Below the pieces are notes generated by a model, which did not search any database, was not told where the DNA came from, and saw nothing but the letters and a program-made list of their open reading frames with translations. Of a DNA stretch of 64,000 nt, positions 25,501 to 36,575 are shown in pieces. The number at the start of each line of letters is the position of its first letter. Within the stretch, counting starts at the first letter, position 1. The stretch lies in the NCBI GenBank assembly GCA_013398615.1, contig VZSR01001685.1:34026656-34090655 (forward strand), written 5' to 3'. The translations under genes were made by a program, and so were the position numbers. This stretch comes from Brachypodius melanocephalos. Taxonomy: Eukaryota; Chordata; Aves; Passeriformes; Pycnonotidae.

Positions 25501-28500
25501 TTTGCAGAGTATCTTCAGTACAAAACTAAAATAGGTGTTTGGAAAAAAAAATCTTTATTTGATATAATACGGTGCAGAGCTTGCAATATGTAATGTTATC
25601 ATGCTTCTGTAAGTTAACTTTAATGGCAGGTCAATTCTTAATAATGACTCTTCTGAACTACATTCACCCTCCATAGGGTTTGCAGGTAAAGCAAGTGAAA
25701 GGTAAGTCAGAGCAGCATATTAAAATCTGATGGAATCTCATTTTGTCATGCTTCATTGCTTTTGTTTTTTTGAGAGATCTGCTGCAGACTGATGCCACAG
25801 ACTAGAAAGTCTCCAAGCATATCAGTAAGCAAAATAAAAGTCTTACATTTTCGCCTTGCCCATTTCACAAATGGAAATGGTATTATTCCAAAGCAAAAAA
25901 TTCGAGGAAAACAATGGTCACATTCATACTTAGCAACACTGTTCTCCAGTACTTCCATTCGACAACAGCTGAATGGCATTCTTAAACAGAAATCTTTAAA
26001 TATTCTTAAACAGAATTCTCTCCATAATCCCGGCTATCTCAGATAACCGACACAGAAATATCACTTGGGGTCTGGGCTACACCTTGAAAACCTTGTACAA
26101 TCTGACAATACCTTCATCAAATGAACATTCAAGCTCTAGTTTTATCTTTCTTTACATTCTTTTCATCTGAGGACTTTGGAGTGGTTTGTAACATGTAACT
26201 GAAGAAAGCAAAGGAAAGGAAATCAAATCTTAATATGGTCCTCCTTCCAACAAAATAATTCTATCTAATGACATAGCAATTATTCTCAAATCTAGAAATA
26301 TAATAAATTCTAAAAACCTGTACAAGACACACTATTTCTGTACCTGTTTACAACTTCCCCTGGACAAAAAGCTGTCATATCCCACTCCTCTGACCAAGGC
26401 CAGAAACGAGTTAACTACATGTGAATAAACCTGATTATTTCAGGGGAATGTTTAGGGTACAGGAGACACACTCCCTTTCCAAGTCACATAAGACTCAGTC
26501 TCGTGAATTGAGATGGGAATTGGGATTTTCCCCATTTCCTGCTCACAAGTTGCAAGCCCAGCTTGTTTCTACACTGTGGCACACATTCCAGCACCATTCT
26601 AGCCAAAAGACACCCTGTGGAACTACTTGGTCATGAGTTCCAAACAGCCTTGGAACAGAAAAGCCAAGGCAACTCAGCACTTTTTGAAATGCATTCTTCA
26701 AGAAGAATGGAAAGCAGGTTTCTTCTTCCCCAGAGCTTGTTACCTATTGCTGAGTTCTTCTCTTGTTCTTAGCACTGATGCTCTCTAGGCATGAAAGTTG
26801 CTTATTCCTACCTGAAGAACACTCACATCTTCACCAAGGACAGAAAGGCAAGCAGAGCTCTTCTAGGAGCTGACTGAGCATTAGCCAACTGGTCTCTCAT
26901 CCTGAATCTGCAGTTTTGGACTCTTAGCAGTGGAAACTTCAGCCTGAAATACTGAAGTCACTGAAAACAATACATGACCCTAAATATGTCTATACCATCA
27001 TGCCAACTAGTACCTCTCCAAAGCCCACTCACCTCTGACTCTACAGCAAGGCTGCATGGGCACTGGAAGGTGCAGCCTGGAGCACTGAAGAAGCACTGCC
27101 AGACTTCCCAGGCACACTGCTGGGCCTCTGCAGGTTCTGAAACAAGCACTCATGGAAGCACAAGGTAAGCAGAGTGCATGATGCCTCTGATCACTACCGA
27201 GATCTGCTCTTTCAGAGGGAGACAGACACAGGAATCATCTCTGTAAGACCATGCAATTGTTTTGGAAAAGCTCAGAAACAGAATGAACGTACAGATCAGA
27301 ACCATGAGCAAAACTTCAGAGAAAGGGGAATGGCTCTGTATAGCTAGAATTGCCCAAAGTAAGTTATTCTGAATTTATCTGTACAGATACACATACTGCA
27401 AAGCAAAAACACTGACAGATATTCCCATATTGAGACACTTTTCAGTGTAGTAAATGACAGGACTGGTTATTCTTTCCTCCCTCTCCTGCATAAAACTCTA
27501 ATCTATCTTCTGCGTTATTTTTACATAATGAAAAGAAAAAGCTCATAAACTATAGTTACACTGACTGTAAGCAAAACAACTCACCAAGTAACAATATTAC
27601 TGAGGAAGGGAGTGTGTTGAAACAGGACAGTTATACTTTCTAAATACAAAATTTTTTTAAAGAGAAGCTGAAGTGAAAGCTAAGTGAAACTGAAAAAAAA
27701 GATCTGAATTTGAACATCAGTGGTGATACATATTTTCTCACTCTGAATAGCCTGAGCCTTTTTCCCTTGAAAATATTGATAGAAGAGTAACATACTCTTC
27801 AGAATCTCTTTAAAATTGCATATTTAATAATTGCACAAGAACTTGTTCATCTCTTGTGCGGTGAGAGCTGAAGAGAAGTTCAAGAAATTAATTGTGGTAG
27901 AAGTCCTTAGTCAGCAGAAAGTGCTCTGAAGAAAGTAGTAGGAACTGTGAAGAACATTTTCAGCACCTGCAGTTTTTGCTGCTGGTGGGTAGAAGGAAGT
28001 AAACTTTTGAGGTGTACTGAAACCTTTAAGATGAGAGCTGATCCCACAGTCGTTTTTAAAGAGCTGAACAACCACTTGCTCATTAACAACTATGGGCAAA
28101 GCAGAAGAACAGGATTCACTTCTGTGCAGAAATTCATATCCTTGTGTGTCATGGTTGTTTCCCAATCCACCATTTTAAGTCCAAGATTCTGCAGACATGG
28201 GGAATAAGGCTCTCTGCCAGATGTGAGGAACAGTCTCAAGGTGCTTTGCCCATGTCCAAGTCTGTTATTTCCTCTTCTTTTCTTTAACACTACTGAATAT
28301 GAACTTTAACCTCATTTAGCTTCCAGAAAGCTTCCAAGCTGGTTATTTCCCCTAATAATTCAACTCCCCACATTGCTTGCAAGACAGTTAAATTTTAAAA
28401 AAAAGTGTTTTCAGGTTGAAATTTGAATGTTATAATCTATTTCTAGATCTAAGTATTCAATTTTCCATCTGTTCTCATGAAACGGGATAGGAAACAAACA

Positions 28501-28549
28501 GATTTTAAGAGCCATTCCCACACAAGTAGGTATCCCACACAAGAAGACT
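25501..28549 (-). other. CFAP418: Probable 3' UTR and downstream region of CFAP418
   Basis: This lies directly after the CFAP418 stop codon on the minus strand. The first hexamer resembling a poly(A) signal is ATTAAA on the minus strand (TTTAAT at 27823-27828), about 720 nt past the stop. A canonical AATAAA (TTTATT at 25554-25559) lies about 3 kb past it. I cannot tell which, if either, is used. No coding exon was recognised here. The extent of the UTR is inference. Confidence 0.3.
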
Positions 28550-28709
28550 TCATTCTCCATGTTTACCACAAACCCACCGAAGCTGCTGCTCTGTTTGGAG
28601 GTCAGTTAATTCATCAATGGATCTCCAGCTGCACTGACAAGCATATGCACGTGCTCCTTTTTTCTTTATCATCTTTGCTCTTAGTTTACTGAGCTCGGGC
28701 ATGTTATTC
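28550..28709 (-). CDS. CFAP418: CFAP418 coding exon 6 (terminal)
   Basis: Codes the end of codon 144 through residue 196 and the TGA stop at 28552-28550. It includes NNMPEL, the basic IKKKGARAYACQCSWR segment and LQTEQQLRWVCGKH, all highly conserved. Human disease missense changes fall in this C-terminal part of the orthologue. The protein ends with two extra residues, GE, beyond the usual GKH terminus. The acceptor is tctttggcag. A 12-bp tandem duplication (AATATTCATGAG twice) lies 66-89 bases upstream in the intron. Confidence 0.95.
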
Positions 28710-31700
28710 CTGCCAAAGAAGTGAATTCATCTTAGGATCATGCTGAGTTGTTTAGGTTTTTTTTTTAAAGAAAAAATATTCATGAGAATATTCATGAGAA
28801 GACATCTTAAGAACAATTCTGAGTACCACTGTCAGGGATGAATTTAGAGATATATTTGAATTCTGTTTTGAACACAATCCTTTCCTGGGAGCAGTCTCAT
28901 TGTGTAGTTTCTGTGTTCTCAGACCAAGTACACTGATGTTTTTGTAAACAATGTTATCTGTTGGGTTTACAGACATCCAGTCAGCCTCTAGAGGAAGAAC
29001 TGGGAAGAAAACTAAGCAGAGCAAATTCCTGTGTTAAAAAATTACCCAAAAATGTATTTATCTTATTAAACGTACTGTAAAAATTGCTATGCATAATGGG
29101 TACAATTACAGAGTTAAACTTTTCATCAGGAACTGCTACTCAAGGTGATTGTTAAAGTGACTGAGATGAAATGGCCATAAGAGGGAAGACTGCACATCAA
29201 ACCAGAAATTATTCCTGTGCAGTCATTAACCATCACAAATGAAAAATAAGCATGCTATGACAGAAACAAGTTGTTTCAAAAAAAACCAAGTGAAAATGTA
29301 GCATTTTAGCTATCTCTGCTCTCATGACCTCCTCCTGGCCACTGAATTGCTCAAAAACAAGATTAACAAGCCTAATTAAATAAAGAAAATCCAAAACAAG
29401 TATCAAAGGAAGAATTTTTAGAAAAAAAGATCAGATAGCTATTGATGGAAGAAAAACGTTTGAAGTTGGCTTTCTAAAATTCAGGTTTGTCAAAATAAAC
29501 AGCTAAATATCTTGCTAAAGATTACAGATTTTAATCAATGTTACAAGTATCTAATACTAATGCCACTCCTGGGGTTTTTTTTTAATTTCATTTACTCATT
29601 TTGAGATCTGAGAAGCAAAATAATATTAACTTTTGGTAAATAAAAAAATCCCATTTTTGTTTAAACTTTTACCACTACCAAACTAATCTTAGGAGACTAG
29701 TGCAGCATGGTATTTTTAAAGCTGGTTTAAATACTGGGAAACATAATGATATTAAATAAGAAATATGAAATATGAATTTTGAGACTGGAAGAAAAATGCA
29801 GGAATAAAGATATAACACAGGAAAAATAATGGAAAAGGAGCTGGTATCTCCGTTAATGTTCTTCTCTGACTGTCACATCACTGCCCAAGCACATACTCTG
29901 AACACATCCACCTCTTCCCTCAGGTAACAGGCACACACAGAAACTGTACTAAAATCAGAGGAATCCAAATTTGATGTCTATTAGGAAGGTGCCTACACTA
30001 TCTTTCACTAAGTCTTAGCAATAGCTTTAGAGAAACTGGAAGTAAGAACTCCTTACTTTTAAGTCTTCAAAAATTATTTAAAGAATTAAAAACATCACAA
30101 TATAAACAAAACCCAAAAATCCTGCCTCTCCATTTAACCAAACCTTGCTCCAAGAAAGAAATCTGTTAAGAAATAAAGCTACTTGATTTTCATTGAATGT
30201 GACAGCACATCTGACAGTGGAAAAACAACATCTGACTGAAACCATCACAGTCTGTATGACTGAAGGCGAGGTGCAAAGCACATGCTGAACAGCCTGAATT
30301 CATGTTGTTGACACTGTAGATACCCTGCACTGGTTGGCAGAGTGCAACCTATCACATGGATTACCTGCTTATTTCAGCAATAAGCTGGCCTTTTGATCCA
30401 TGAAATTTGAATTATTTTTAAAAGCAAATGGAGAGTCATGGGAGAAGAGATAGAAACAGATGAAAACAGATTTTGTTTTCAACAGGGAGATGTTGCTTCC
30501 CCCTCCCCACAGACTGTCCCACCTGATCCCAAACAGGTAGCATGCATGCTCCCTTTTAGGTGACACAGCAGTGCTAAGGGCTTTTCATCTTTCCTGTTCT
30601 TATTGAACCCCAAAGCACAGTAGCACAACACTAACACCCACCCCAGACACACCTGAAAAAAAGATAATCACAGGACTGATCCCAGACGTAGTCATTGAAA
30701 AGTGACACACGGAAGTCACAAGCAGTACAACGTAGCTGATCACACGTTCTGGACAAAGAAGAACAAACAATCAGAGAAGCTGACTGATACAACACACATC
30801 CATCATAAATGGGTCAAAGTACAGCACTCACTCAGAAATATTAGAAGTGACATCACCTAATCTTCATGCTTTTACATCTCTGGCATGTTCAGAATTATGA
30901 TATGTGGTTTAATTACATGTTCATGTATTACTTTTAGGTTCCTATTCTCAATGAACACATAAAATAAATTGATATTCACTTGATATATTCTCTTTAGTCT
31001 TCCTCACTTGTACAGCACCTGGGCAGCACCCAAATATGTGCTGAATACATAATTACTTACTACAGAGAATGCCACATGGAAATGCAGTAATGTTCTATAT
31101 GATGCTGTGGATAAATTATCAAAGTACCTCTTCTGCTAAATTCAGCTGCAACTGCAAAGCACTCTGACCATTTTCAGTTCAGGTTCTGGGATGATTTCAA
31201 CCAGCCCACTGATTTATGTCACATACTTAGGATCCCATAGAAAGATGAAAGAGAGGCAGAGAAAAATAACAGTGCAGCAGTAATTTCCTTAACTACTTGT
31301 TACTGAATTTTGGTTTCATGTCTCATTTGCAAGCATCTTTCAACATCTCAAAAAAACAAAAGGTCAAGTGTTCAACAACAGAGGACTGGAAGGGATCAGC
31401 TGATTTCAACTGCAGTTACAGGCAGCCACTTCTTTAGATGACTGTAAGGCTGTCCTGCCCAGTTCAAATGCAGAATTTTGTACAACCACAGGAAAGAGAA
31501 AAAAAAAAGGGAAAAAAAAAAGATAAATCAAGTAGCACATATTTTTTCAGGTTTCCTACCTTTTTGAAATATTTGTTCCTGTCCCGGATGGTGAAAGGCT
31601 TCCACCCAGATACACTGGACAGCATCTATATGGATTCATTAAAAAATATTAAATTATAGCAAGACAGGCTGGAGAAAGCAGTACAACATTTCTCCTAGTT

Positions 31701-34700
31701 TAACAGCATGGTATTTATAAAAAAATATTTTTAAATATAGGCAAAGCATCCAAATGCTTGTAAACTACAGAATTTTAAAATTTCCATTATCAAAGTGTTC
31801 AAAGAAAAACTCTACAAAAATCACTCTCTACAATACAAGGGTCTACATATTGCAACATTTGATAAATGTGTATGTTCATAAGGCAAAGGAAGATGTTGTT
31901 CAATAGCTTAAATATTAGTAAATTTATAATAAATTATTTTGACCACATGAAAACACATTTACAATTCTTTGAAATTACCTGTTTATCTTCGTTTTTCTTT
32001 AAAAAGACTGTCTCTCTTCTCAGTGTCTTTCTTAAGAAATGTCAACACAGATTAAACAGAGTGATAAGAAGCTATAATCAAGCAATGCCCAACAAGCCTG
32101 AATATTTTTCACCTACCTTTTCCCATGTGCCTGTACAACAACACTATTTCTTTCAGGTGTGAGACTTGCAGAATTAGACTTCAATTTCTGTTTAAAAACA
32201 ACCAAAAAAATAAAATGCAGCATGACAGCAAAGTCACAATATTCTGTTTTAGTTACTAAGCAGGAGCCAAATAATCTCAGCCACAGAAGAAGGAGACTAA
32301 GACTTTGGGAATTTTCTTGTTCATGTTTGTGAGGCTCTGAAGTAAGCGAGGAACAAGGCTTCTCTTCCCACACTGAATTCCCTTCAGCTCTGGCAGAAGG
32401 AATCTCACACCACATGATCACTTTGACTTTAAAATCGAGAATTTGTATTTAATGTTCTCCTTTTAATAATTTTGCTTTTAAAAACAGTTATAATTTGGAA
32501 CCCTCTCCCTTGATGTTTTTTAGCTTTTTTTTCATTAAAACCCATCAAGAACTTATTAAAAAAGACAGAATCTTTGAAAGGTTTCTTATTTGCTGCACAC
32601 AGAAGAGTTTATTTGAATTCTAGAATATGAAAACTCTAAATCCTAAATGGAAAATTCTAGGGATATAAAATAATAAAATTATACAAATTTACTGGCATAA
32701 TTCTCTCTCCCTCAGATGTATAGAAGTATTTTTTGTTGGTTCAGATTTAGCCACTCTAAAAAAAATCAAAGACAAACAAAACAATGTCACTTTTGAAAAT
32801 AAGGGAATCTGCAGGAGGCTATGAAGTACAAGTAACACCATTTTCTACTGCTGATACCCAAATGAATATCTATTTTCAATGCCTTCTATCATTGTAACTG
32901 TCTTGAGAATGTAAATTTGCAGCTTCATCTCCTGCTGTGAAATGAGAAGACATTTGCAGAGGATACAAAATGGGGAGCAGTGGTTGGTGTGAGTGATTAC
33001 TGAGCTGCCATTAAGAGGGACCTCAAATGACTTCCAGAAATGGGGTGAGAAGAATCTCTTCAAGTTCAGCTAAGGTGAAATGCAAACCCCTGCCCCGGGG
33101 GAGGAATAATCCTGATGCACAGAACACCATGTGGGCTGACCAGCCAGAAAGCAGCTTTACAGAGAAGGCTGTGGGAAATTCAGTGGATAACAAGTTGACC
33201 ATGAGCCAGCAATGTGCCCTTGCAGCACAGAGGGCCAACAGTATCTTGGGATACATTAGGAGGGATGTAGCCAGCATGTCCAGGGAGGTGACCCCGCCTC
33301 TCTACTCAGCACTGATGAGACAGAATTAAAGAATCATTTCAGCTGGAAGGGACCTTTCCCTGCTCAAAACAGTCAGTTTCAGCAGCTTGCCAAGGACTGT
33401 GTCCAGCTGCACCTTAAAAATCTCCACAGACCTCTCTGTGAAGATTGTCCCTGTGTTTGACCACCCTCACAGTAGAAGTGTTTTCTTGTGTACAGCTGGT
33501 ATTTTGTGTGTTTCAGTGTATTTCCATTGCCTCTTGTCACTGGGCACTATGGAGGAGAGACTGGCCCCTTCTTTACCACACCCATAGCCATTTACACTCA
33601 TTGATAAGATCCCCCTGGAGCCTTCTCTTCTCCAGACTGAACAGTCCCAGCTCTCTCAGCTGCTCCTCATATGACAGGCATTTCAGTCTCAAACATTTCC
33701 ATGGGCCTTTGCTGGAGGTTCTCCAGTAGCTCCATCTCTCTCTTGTATTTGAGAGACCAGAATAGGCCACGTTACTCCACATACAACCTCACAGACATAT
33801 CTGGAGCTCTGTGTCCAGTAAAAAAGAGGCATGGACATAATGGAGTGAGCCCAGGAAAGGACCATGAAGGTCATTAAGAATTTAGACCATCCAGGTATAA
33901 GCTAAGAGAGTTGGAATTGTTTAGCATGGAGAAAAAAAGGGTCAAAAAACCTTATGAAGGTATGTCATGCAAAAATAAAGAAGATGTAGCCAGACTCTTC
34001 GCAGTGGTGATTACTGACAGAAGAGGCAATAGGTGCAAACTGAAGTACAAGAATTTCCATTCGAACATAAGAAAAATCTTTACGACTTGTGAGAGGGGGC
34101 AAACACTGTAACAGGCTACTTAGAGAGACTGCAGTCTACATCCTCAGGGATAACTGAAAGCCATTTGGACACAGTCCTGGGTAACTGGCTCTAGGCAGTC
34201 CTGCTTAAGCAGGTGGCTGGACCAGATGATCTCCAGAGGTCCCTCTTCCAACTGTAACCATTCTGTAATTCTGAGCATTGACACTATGCTCTATTTTGAA
34301 TGCTCTAGCATTTCCTTTAATTGCCTGTTATTGCCTAGGTAAGAACATCTCTTTATATCTCTCCTGTTCCTCACTACAGGATTACTGCATTTTCCTTTCT
34401 GCTTTGTTTTCCAAGTTTATTCTACAGCTTGTTTTCATTCATGTTTTGCTTTAAAAGTTTTAGCTTATGATGCTTTTACTTCCATTGTTGAACCTGACTT
34501 GTTCTGAATTTCTCCAATCCCCTACTCACCGGGGGCGTTTTGGTAAAGCTGCTGTCATTACAGATTTCATCAATAATGTCGTCCAGATCTTCTTCGCTGC
34601 TGCCAGCACCCAGTAACACTTCAGCTGATCTGAAAAATAAATAAATCAGCCTTCATTTTTGTAGCAAGACTACAGCAATTTTGAGAACTGTGAGTTAAAA

Positions 34701-36571
34701 ATATAAACAGTTACAGCCTTTTCCCCCTAATATTTTTGTAGTATCTCAGGTATGTCACCCAAATCATGACTGAACAGACGTAAACTGCAGGATAGCACCT
34801 TTCAGTCACTGTTGAGTTGTCCCATCACAGGTCTTACTTTTGCTTGCTTCTTTTGTTTCCAACCACTCCCAGATGTGAATAAAACTGTGACAGTATAAGC
34901 CCTGCTACACTTACTGGGCACTTAATTGGACAACACTGAATTTTCACATTTAGCTTCAGAAGCAAGAATATGGTAAGGTCAGAGGAAGGTCTCTACTCAA
35001 GCTACACAACTGCAGGGGTCCTGAAGAGAATTCCTGCCAAACTGGATGCATTTAGGAAGATCCACCTGCACTTTGCTTTTGCTCAAGTAACTAACACTCA
35101 AGTCTGCTGTCTGCTAGCTCTTTGTCAAAGAAAGAGGCCTGCAGTACTGCTTCATTAACCAATCAAGAACAAATCTACTCCAGAGAAAGAAGAAAACAGT
35201 GTAATTTTTTTTTTCCAAGATTGTAATTAGATCAACTAAAACTAAGCACTCATCTAACCATTATGCAAACAATGTGGAAGTCCAGTAATGTGGTCAAAGA
35301 TAGTGGTCTTGCTGGTATTTCATTAGTCATTGGATTCTTCAAGATGCTTTCCTGAAACTGTGAAATGTGTGTTGGGTAAGCGCTCAGCAGTCCACCTGTA
35401 GAGACATCTGGCTGAACCTCTCTAGTCTGAGATGCCTGTGAGGCCTGGGAGGTAAACCTGATGGTCAGATGGAAACCCAAGGGCAGGCAAAGATGCCTGT
35501 CAGCACCAGGATGGAAACCTCAGGGCCAGGACGGAAACCTGATGTCTGGGATGGAAGCCTGAGAGCAGGCTGGGATGTTGGACATCGAATGCTTGGCAGT
35601 ACTGTCAACAATGACCCTGCCAGGATCAAACTTGCAAAATCATCATTTTGAAAACTGTGGAATTTGAGGCAGATACCTCAAAGTGTAGCATGTAAATTAA
35701 GTGCTTACTGTAGGGAATATGGTTAATGAAGTATGAACAGGAAAACTACGAACAGAAAAAACAGACCCGAGGAAAAAGCATGAAGCTGTGTCAGGGGAGG
35801 TTTAGGTTGGATATCAGGAAAAGGTTCTTCCCCCAGAGGGTGGTTGGGCACTGGAACAGGGTCCCCGGGGAAGTGACCGCAGCATCAGCCTCCCAGAGCT
35901 CAAGCAGTGTTTGGACAATGCCCTCAAGCACATGGTGACTCCTGGGGTGTCCTGGGCAGGACAAGGAGTTGCACTTTGACGACCCGTGTGGGTCCCTTGC
36001 AACTCAGAATATTCTGTGATTTCAGTGAAATGACTGAAGTATCAAGAGAATAAAAGCTTTGATAATGCCATTGCTAAAGTTCTTCCTGCGCTAAATCGCG
36101 ACATTTATAGGTATTTGGGGCCAGTTAAATACAGAGAGCTATCATGAGGTCAGTTACAGAGCCAAGTAATCCTCAATCCTAATTCAGAGGCAAATTAGTG
36201 CAGCTTTTAACGCCATATTTAATCCAACGTTGCGGTACACGCAGGAGAAATAACTGTCTGAAATAACTAAACTCGCTGGCACACGACTTGGGACTTTAAG
36301 GAACACGACCTGCAGGTGACACTCGCCGACCGTCGGCCCGGTTCCGGCTCCTGAACCTGCGTATTTTGGGTTCCCGAGAGGTCTGGCCGCACGGGGCAGG
36401 CGGGGACGGGCTGCGCGCCGCCGCTCGGCGGTGAGGGTTGTGAGGGCGGCGGGACCGCTGCCGGACCGCTAACCTGCCCTCCTTGGCCGCCGCGGGCTCC
36501 TCCTCGCCGCCGTGCCGGTGCCACAGGCGCCTCTCCACCTCGTCCAGCAGCCGGTCCAGCTCGTCCGCCAT
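28550..36571 (-). CDS. CFAP418: CFAP418 (C8orf37), complete six-exon coding region
   Basis: Cilia- and flagella-associated protein 418, a small soluble protein found at the base of cilia and photoreceptor connecting cilia. Loss in humans causes cone-rod dystrophy, retinitis pigmentosa and Bardet-Biedl syndrome 21. Six exons join in phase (98, 100, 71, 66, 96 and 160 nt; 591 nt in all) into 196 residues; human is 207. Residues 1-16 form the acidic N-terminal helix (MADELDRLLDEVE). Residues 45-55 form a second acidic helix (EEDLDDIIDEI), and 62-90 are a variable linker. Residues 91-194 are the conserved RMP domain, with cysteines at 114, 119, 122, 138, 168, 170 and 191 and the end QLRWVCGKH. 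Two extra residues (GE) follow the usual end. The start has a strong Kozak context (A at -3, G at +4). Introns are 1844, 2342, 491, 811 and 1943 bp. The orthology call rests on recognised sequence; no search was run. Confidence 0.95.
28775..28798. repeat. 12-bp tandem duplication in CFAP418 intron 5
   Basis: AATATTCATGAG occurs twice head to tail without mismatch, next to a T-run at 28757-28766. It sits close to the exon 6 acceptor on the minus strand, about where a branch point could lie. Confidence 0.8.
30653..30748 (-). CDS. CFAP418: CFAP418 coding exon 5
   Basis: Codes the end of codon 112 through residue 143 and two bases of codon 144. It carries the CxxxxCxxC cluster (C114, C119, C122) and the conserved run NDYVWDQSCDYLFFR with C138. 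The acceptor is ctttgtccag and the donor is TTTCAG|gtgtgt. The clustered cysteines suggest metal binding or structural packing, which is inference. Confidence 0.95.
31495..31525 (+). repeat. Purine-rich low-complexity tract in CFAP418 intron 4
   Basis: GAGAAAAAAAAAAGGG is followed by another A run just past the exon 4 donor. On the gene's strand it is a pyrimidine tract. No further structure was seen. Confidence 0.7.
31560..31625 (-). CDS. CFAP418: CFAP418 coding exon 4
   Basis: Completes codon 90 and codes residues 91-111 plus two bases of codon 112. It reads CCPVYLGGS and GTGTNIS, a well conserved opening of the C-terminal domain. The acceptor is ccatatag, a weak pyrimidine context. A second AG lies 11 nt further in (gtccag), but its use would break the frame. 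The donor is AAAAAG|gtagga. Confidence 0.9.
32117..32187 (-). CDS. CFAP418: CFAP418 coding exon 3
   Basis: Codes residues 67-89 plus two bases of codon 90. It begins KLKSNSAS, matching the KLKSKSSG start of the same exon in human, and ends in HGK. The acceptor is gtttttaaacag and the donor is AAAAG|gtaggt. This is the least conserved exon, a linker rich in Ser, Val and Gln. The call depends on the fit of phase and flanking exons more than on residue identity. Confidence 0.85.
32950..33327 (+). mobile_element. CR1 LINE copy A, 5' segment (interrupted)
   Basis: Part of CR1 ORF2 in plus orientation, antisense to CFAP418, in intron 2. The frame at 33027-33329 keeps CR1 landmarks: a KCKPLPRGRNNPD-like stretch, DNKLTMSQQCALAA, then GYIRRDVASMSREVTPPLYSALMR. 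It starts near 32950 with the 'atttgcagaggatacaaa' section, so it is 5'-truncated. At 33327 the text switches abruptly to a second CR1 in the opposite orientation, and copy A resumes at about 33796. Confidence 0.9.
33328..33795 (-). mobile_element. CR1 LINE copy B, inserted in copy A, minus orientation
   Basis: Reads on the plus strand as the complement of a CR1 3' end: 'aatcatttcagctggaagggacct' at the left, then the 3' UTR and ORF2 C-terminus. The minus frame at 33573-33782 keeps SYEEQLRELGLFSLEKRRLQGDLIN, a CR1 signature. It separates two halves of copy A that are contiguous in the CR1 consensus order. It is therefore the younger insertion. ACAG occurs at both junctions, but CR1 does not reliably leave target duplications. 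Confidence 0.85.
33796..34275 (+). mobile_element. CR1 LINE copy A, 3' segment (resumed)
   Basis: Continues copy A at 'acatatctggagctctgtgtccag', the expected next step after 'ctctactcagcactgatgagacag'. It proceeds through degraded ORF2 C-terminal sequence to 'ggctggaccagatgatctccagaggtccctcttccaac' and a worn tail near 34270. Several indels and stops show that it is inactive. Confidence 0.85.
34530..34629 (-). CDS. CFAP418: CFAP418 coding exon 2
   Basis: Completes codon 33 and codes residues 34-66, including the acidic helix EEDLDDIIDEI, the counterpart of the DDLDSLINEI stretch in human. The acceptor is tttttcag and the donor is CCCCCG|gtgagt. It ends in phase 0. Confidence 0.93.
35449..35575. 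repeat. Imperfect 20-bp minisatellite in CFAP418 intron 1
   Basis: Units built on GGATGGAAACCT recur. Three adjacent 20-bp copies occupy 35509-35568 (GGATGGAAACCTCAGGGCCA, GGACGGAAACCTGATGTCTG, GGATGGAAGCCTGAGAGCAG). More diverged copies (GGTAAACCTGATGG, AGATGGAAACCCAAGG) lie before them. A related GATGCCTGT word occurs twice at about 35431 and 35492. Confidence 0.75.
35779..36022 (+). mobile_element. CR1 LINE 3' end in CFAP418 intron 1
   Basis: Plus orientation, antisense to CFAP418. It begins 'aagctgtgtcaggggaggtttaggttggatatcagg' (the ORF2 C-terminal region), passes 'gggcactggaacagggtccccgggg' and ends at 'gtgggtcccttgcaactcagaatattctgtgattt'. It is strongly 5'-truncated, about 240 bp, with a nearly lost octamer tail. 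It resembles the copy at 13.4 kb and may belong to the same subfamily. Confidence 0.92.
36474..36571 (-). CDS. CFAP418: CFAP418 coding exon 1
   Basis: Codes for residues 1-32 and two bases of codon 33. The start codon is at 36571-36569 in AAGATGG. The donor reads GGGCAG|gttagc. The open frame continues upstream for 60 codons to an ATG at 36751, but similarity to the family begins at MADELD. The upstream part is proline/alanine/glycine-rich, as expected of GC-rich 5' UTR sequence. The exon lies in the CpG-rich island. Confidence 0.93.
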
Positions 36572-36575
36572 CTTG
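36564..36575 (+). promoter_or_regulatory. YY1-like motif over the CFAP418 start codon
   Basis: The plus strand reads TCCGCCATCTTG, eleven of twelve bases of the classic GCCGCCATCTTG YY1 site. The CAT is the complement of the CFAP418 start codon. YY1 sites of this orientation near the start codon are common in CpG-island genes. Binding is inference. Confidence 0.5.

Noticed and set aside
31560..31614. Shorter exon 4 using the AG of gtccag
   Set aside because: The 55-nt exon would shift the frame against exon 3 and destroy the conserved CPVYLGG junction. The acceptor 11 nt earlier keeps phase.
33027..33329. Plus-strand 100-codon frame that looks protein-coding
   Set aside because: It is protein-like because it is a CR1 ORF2 fragment, not a host gene.
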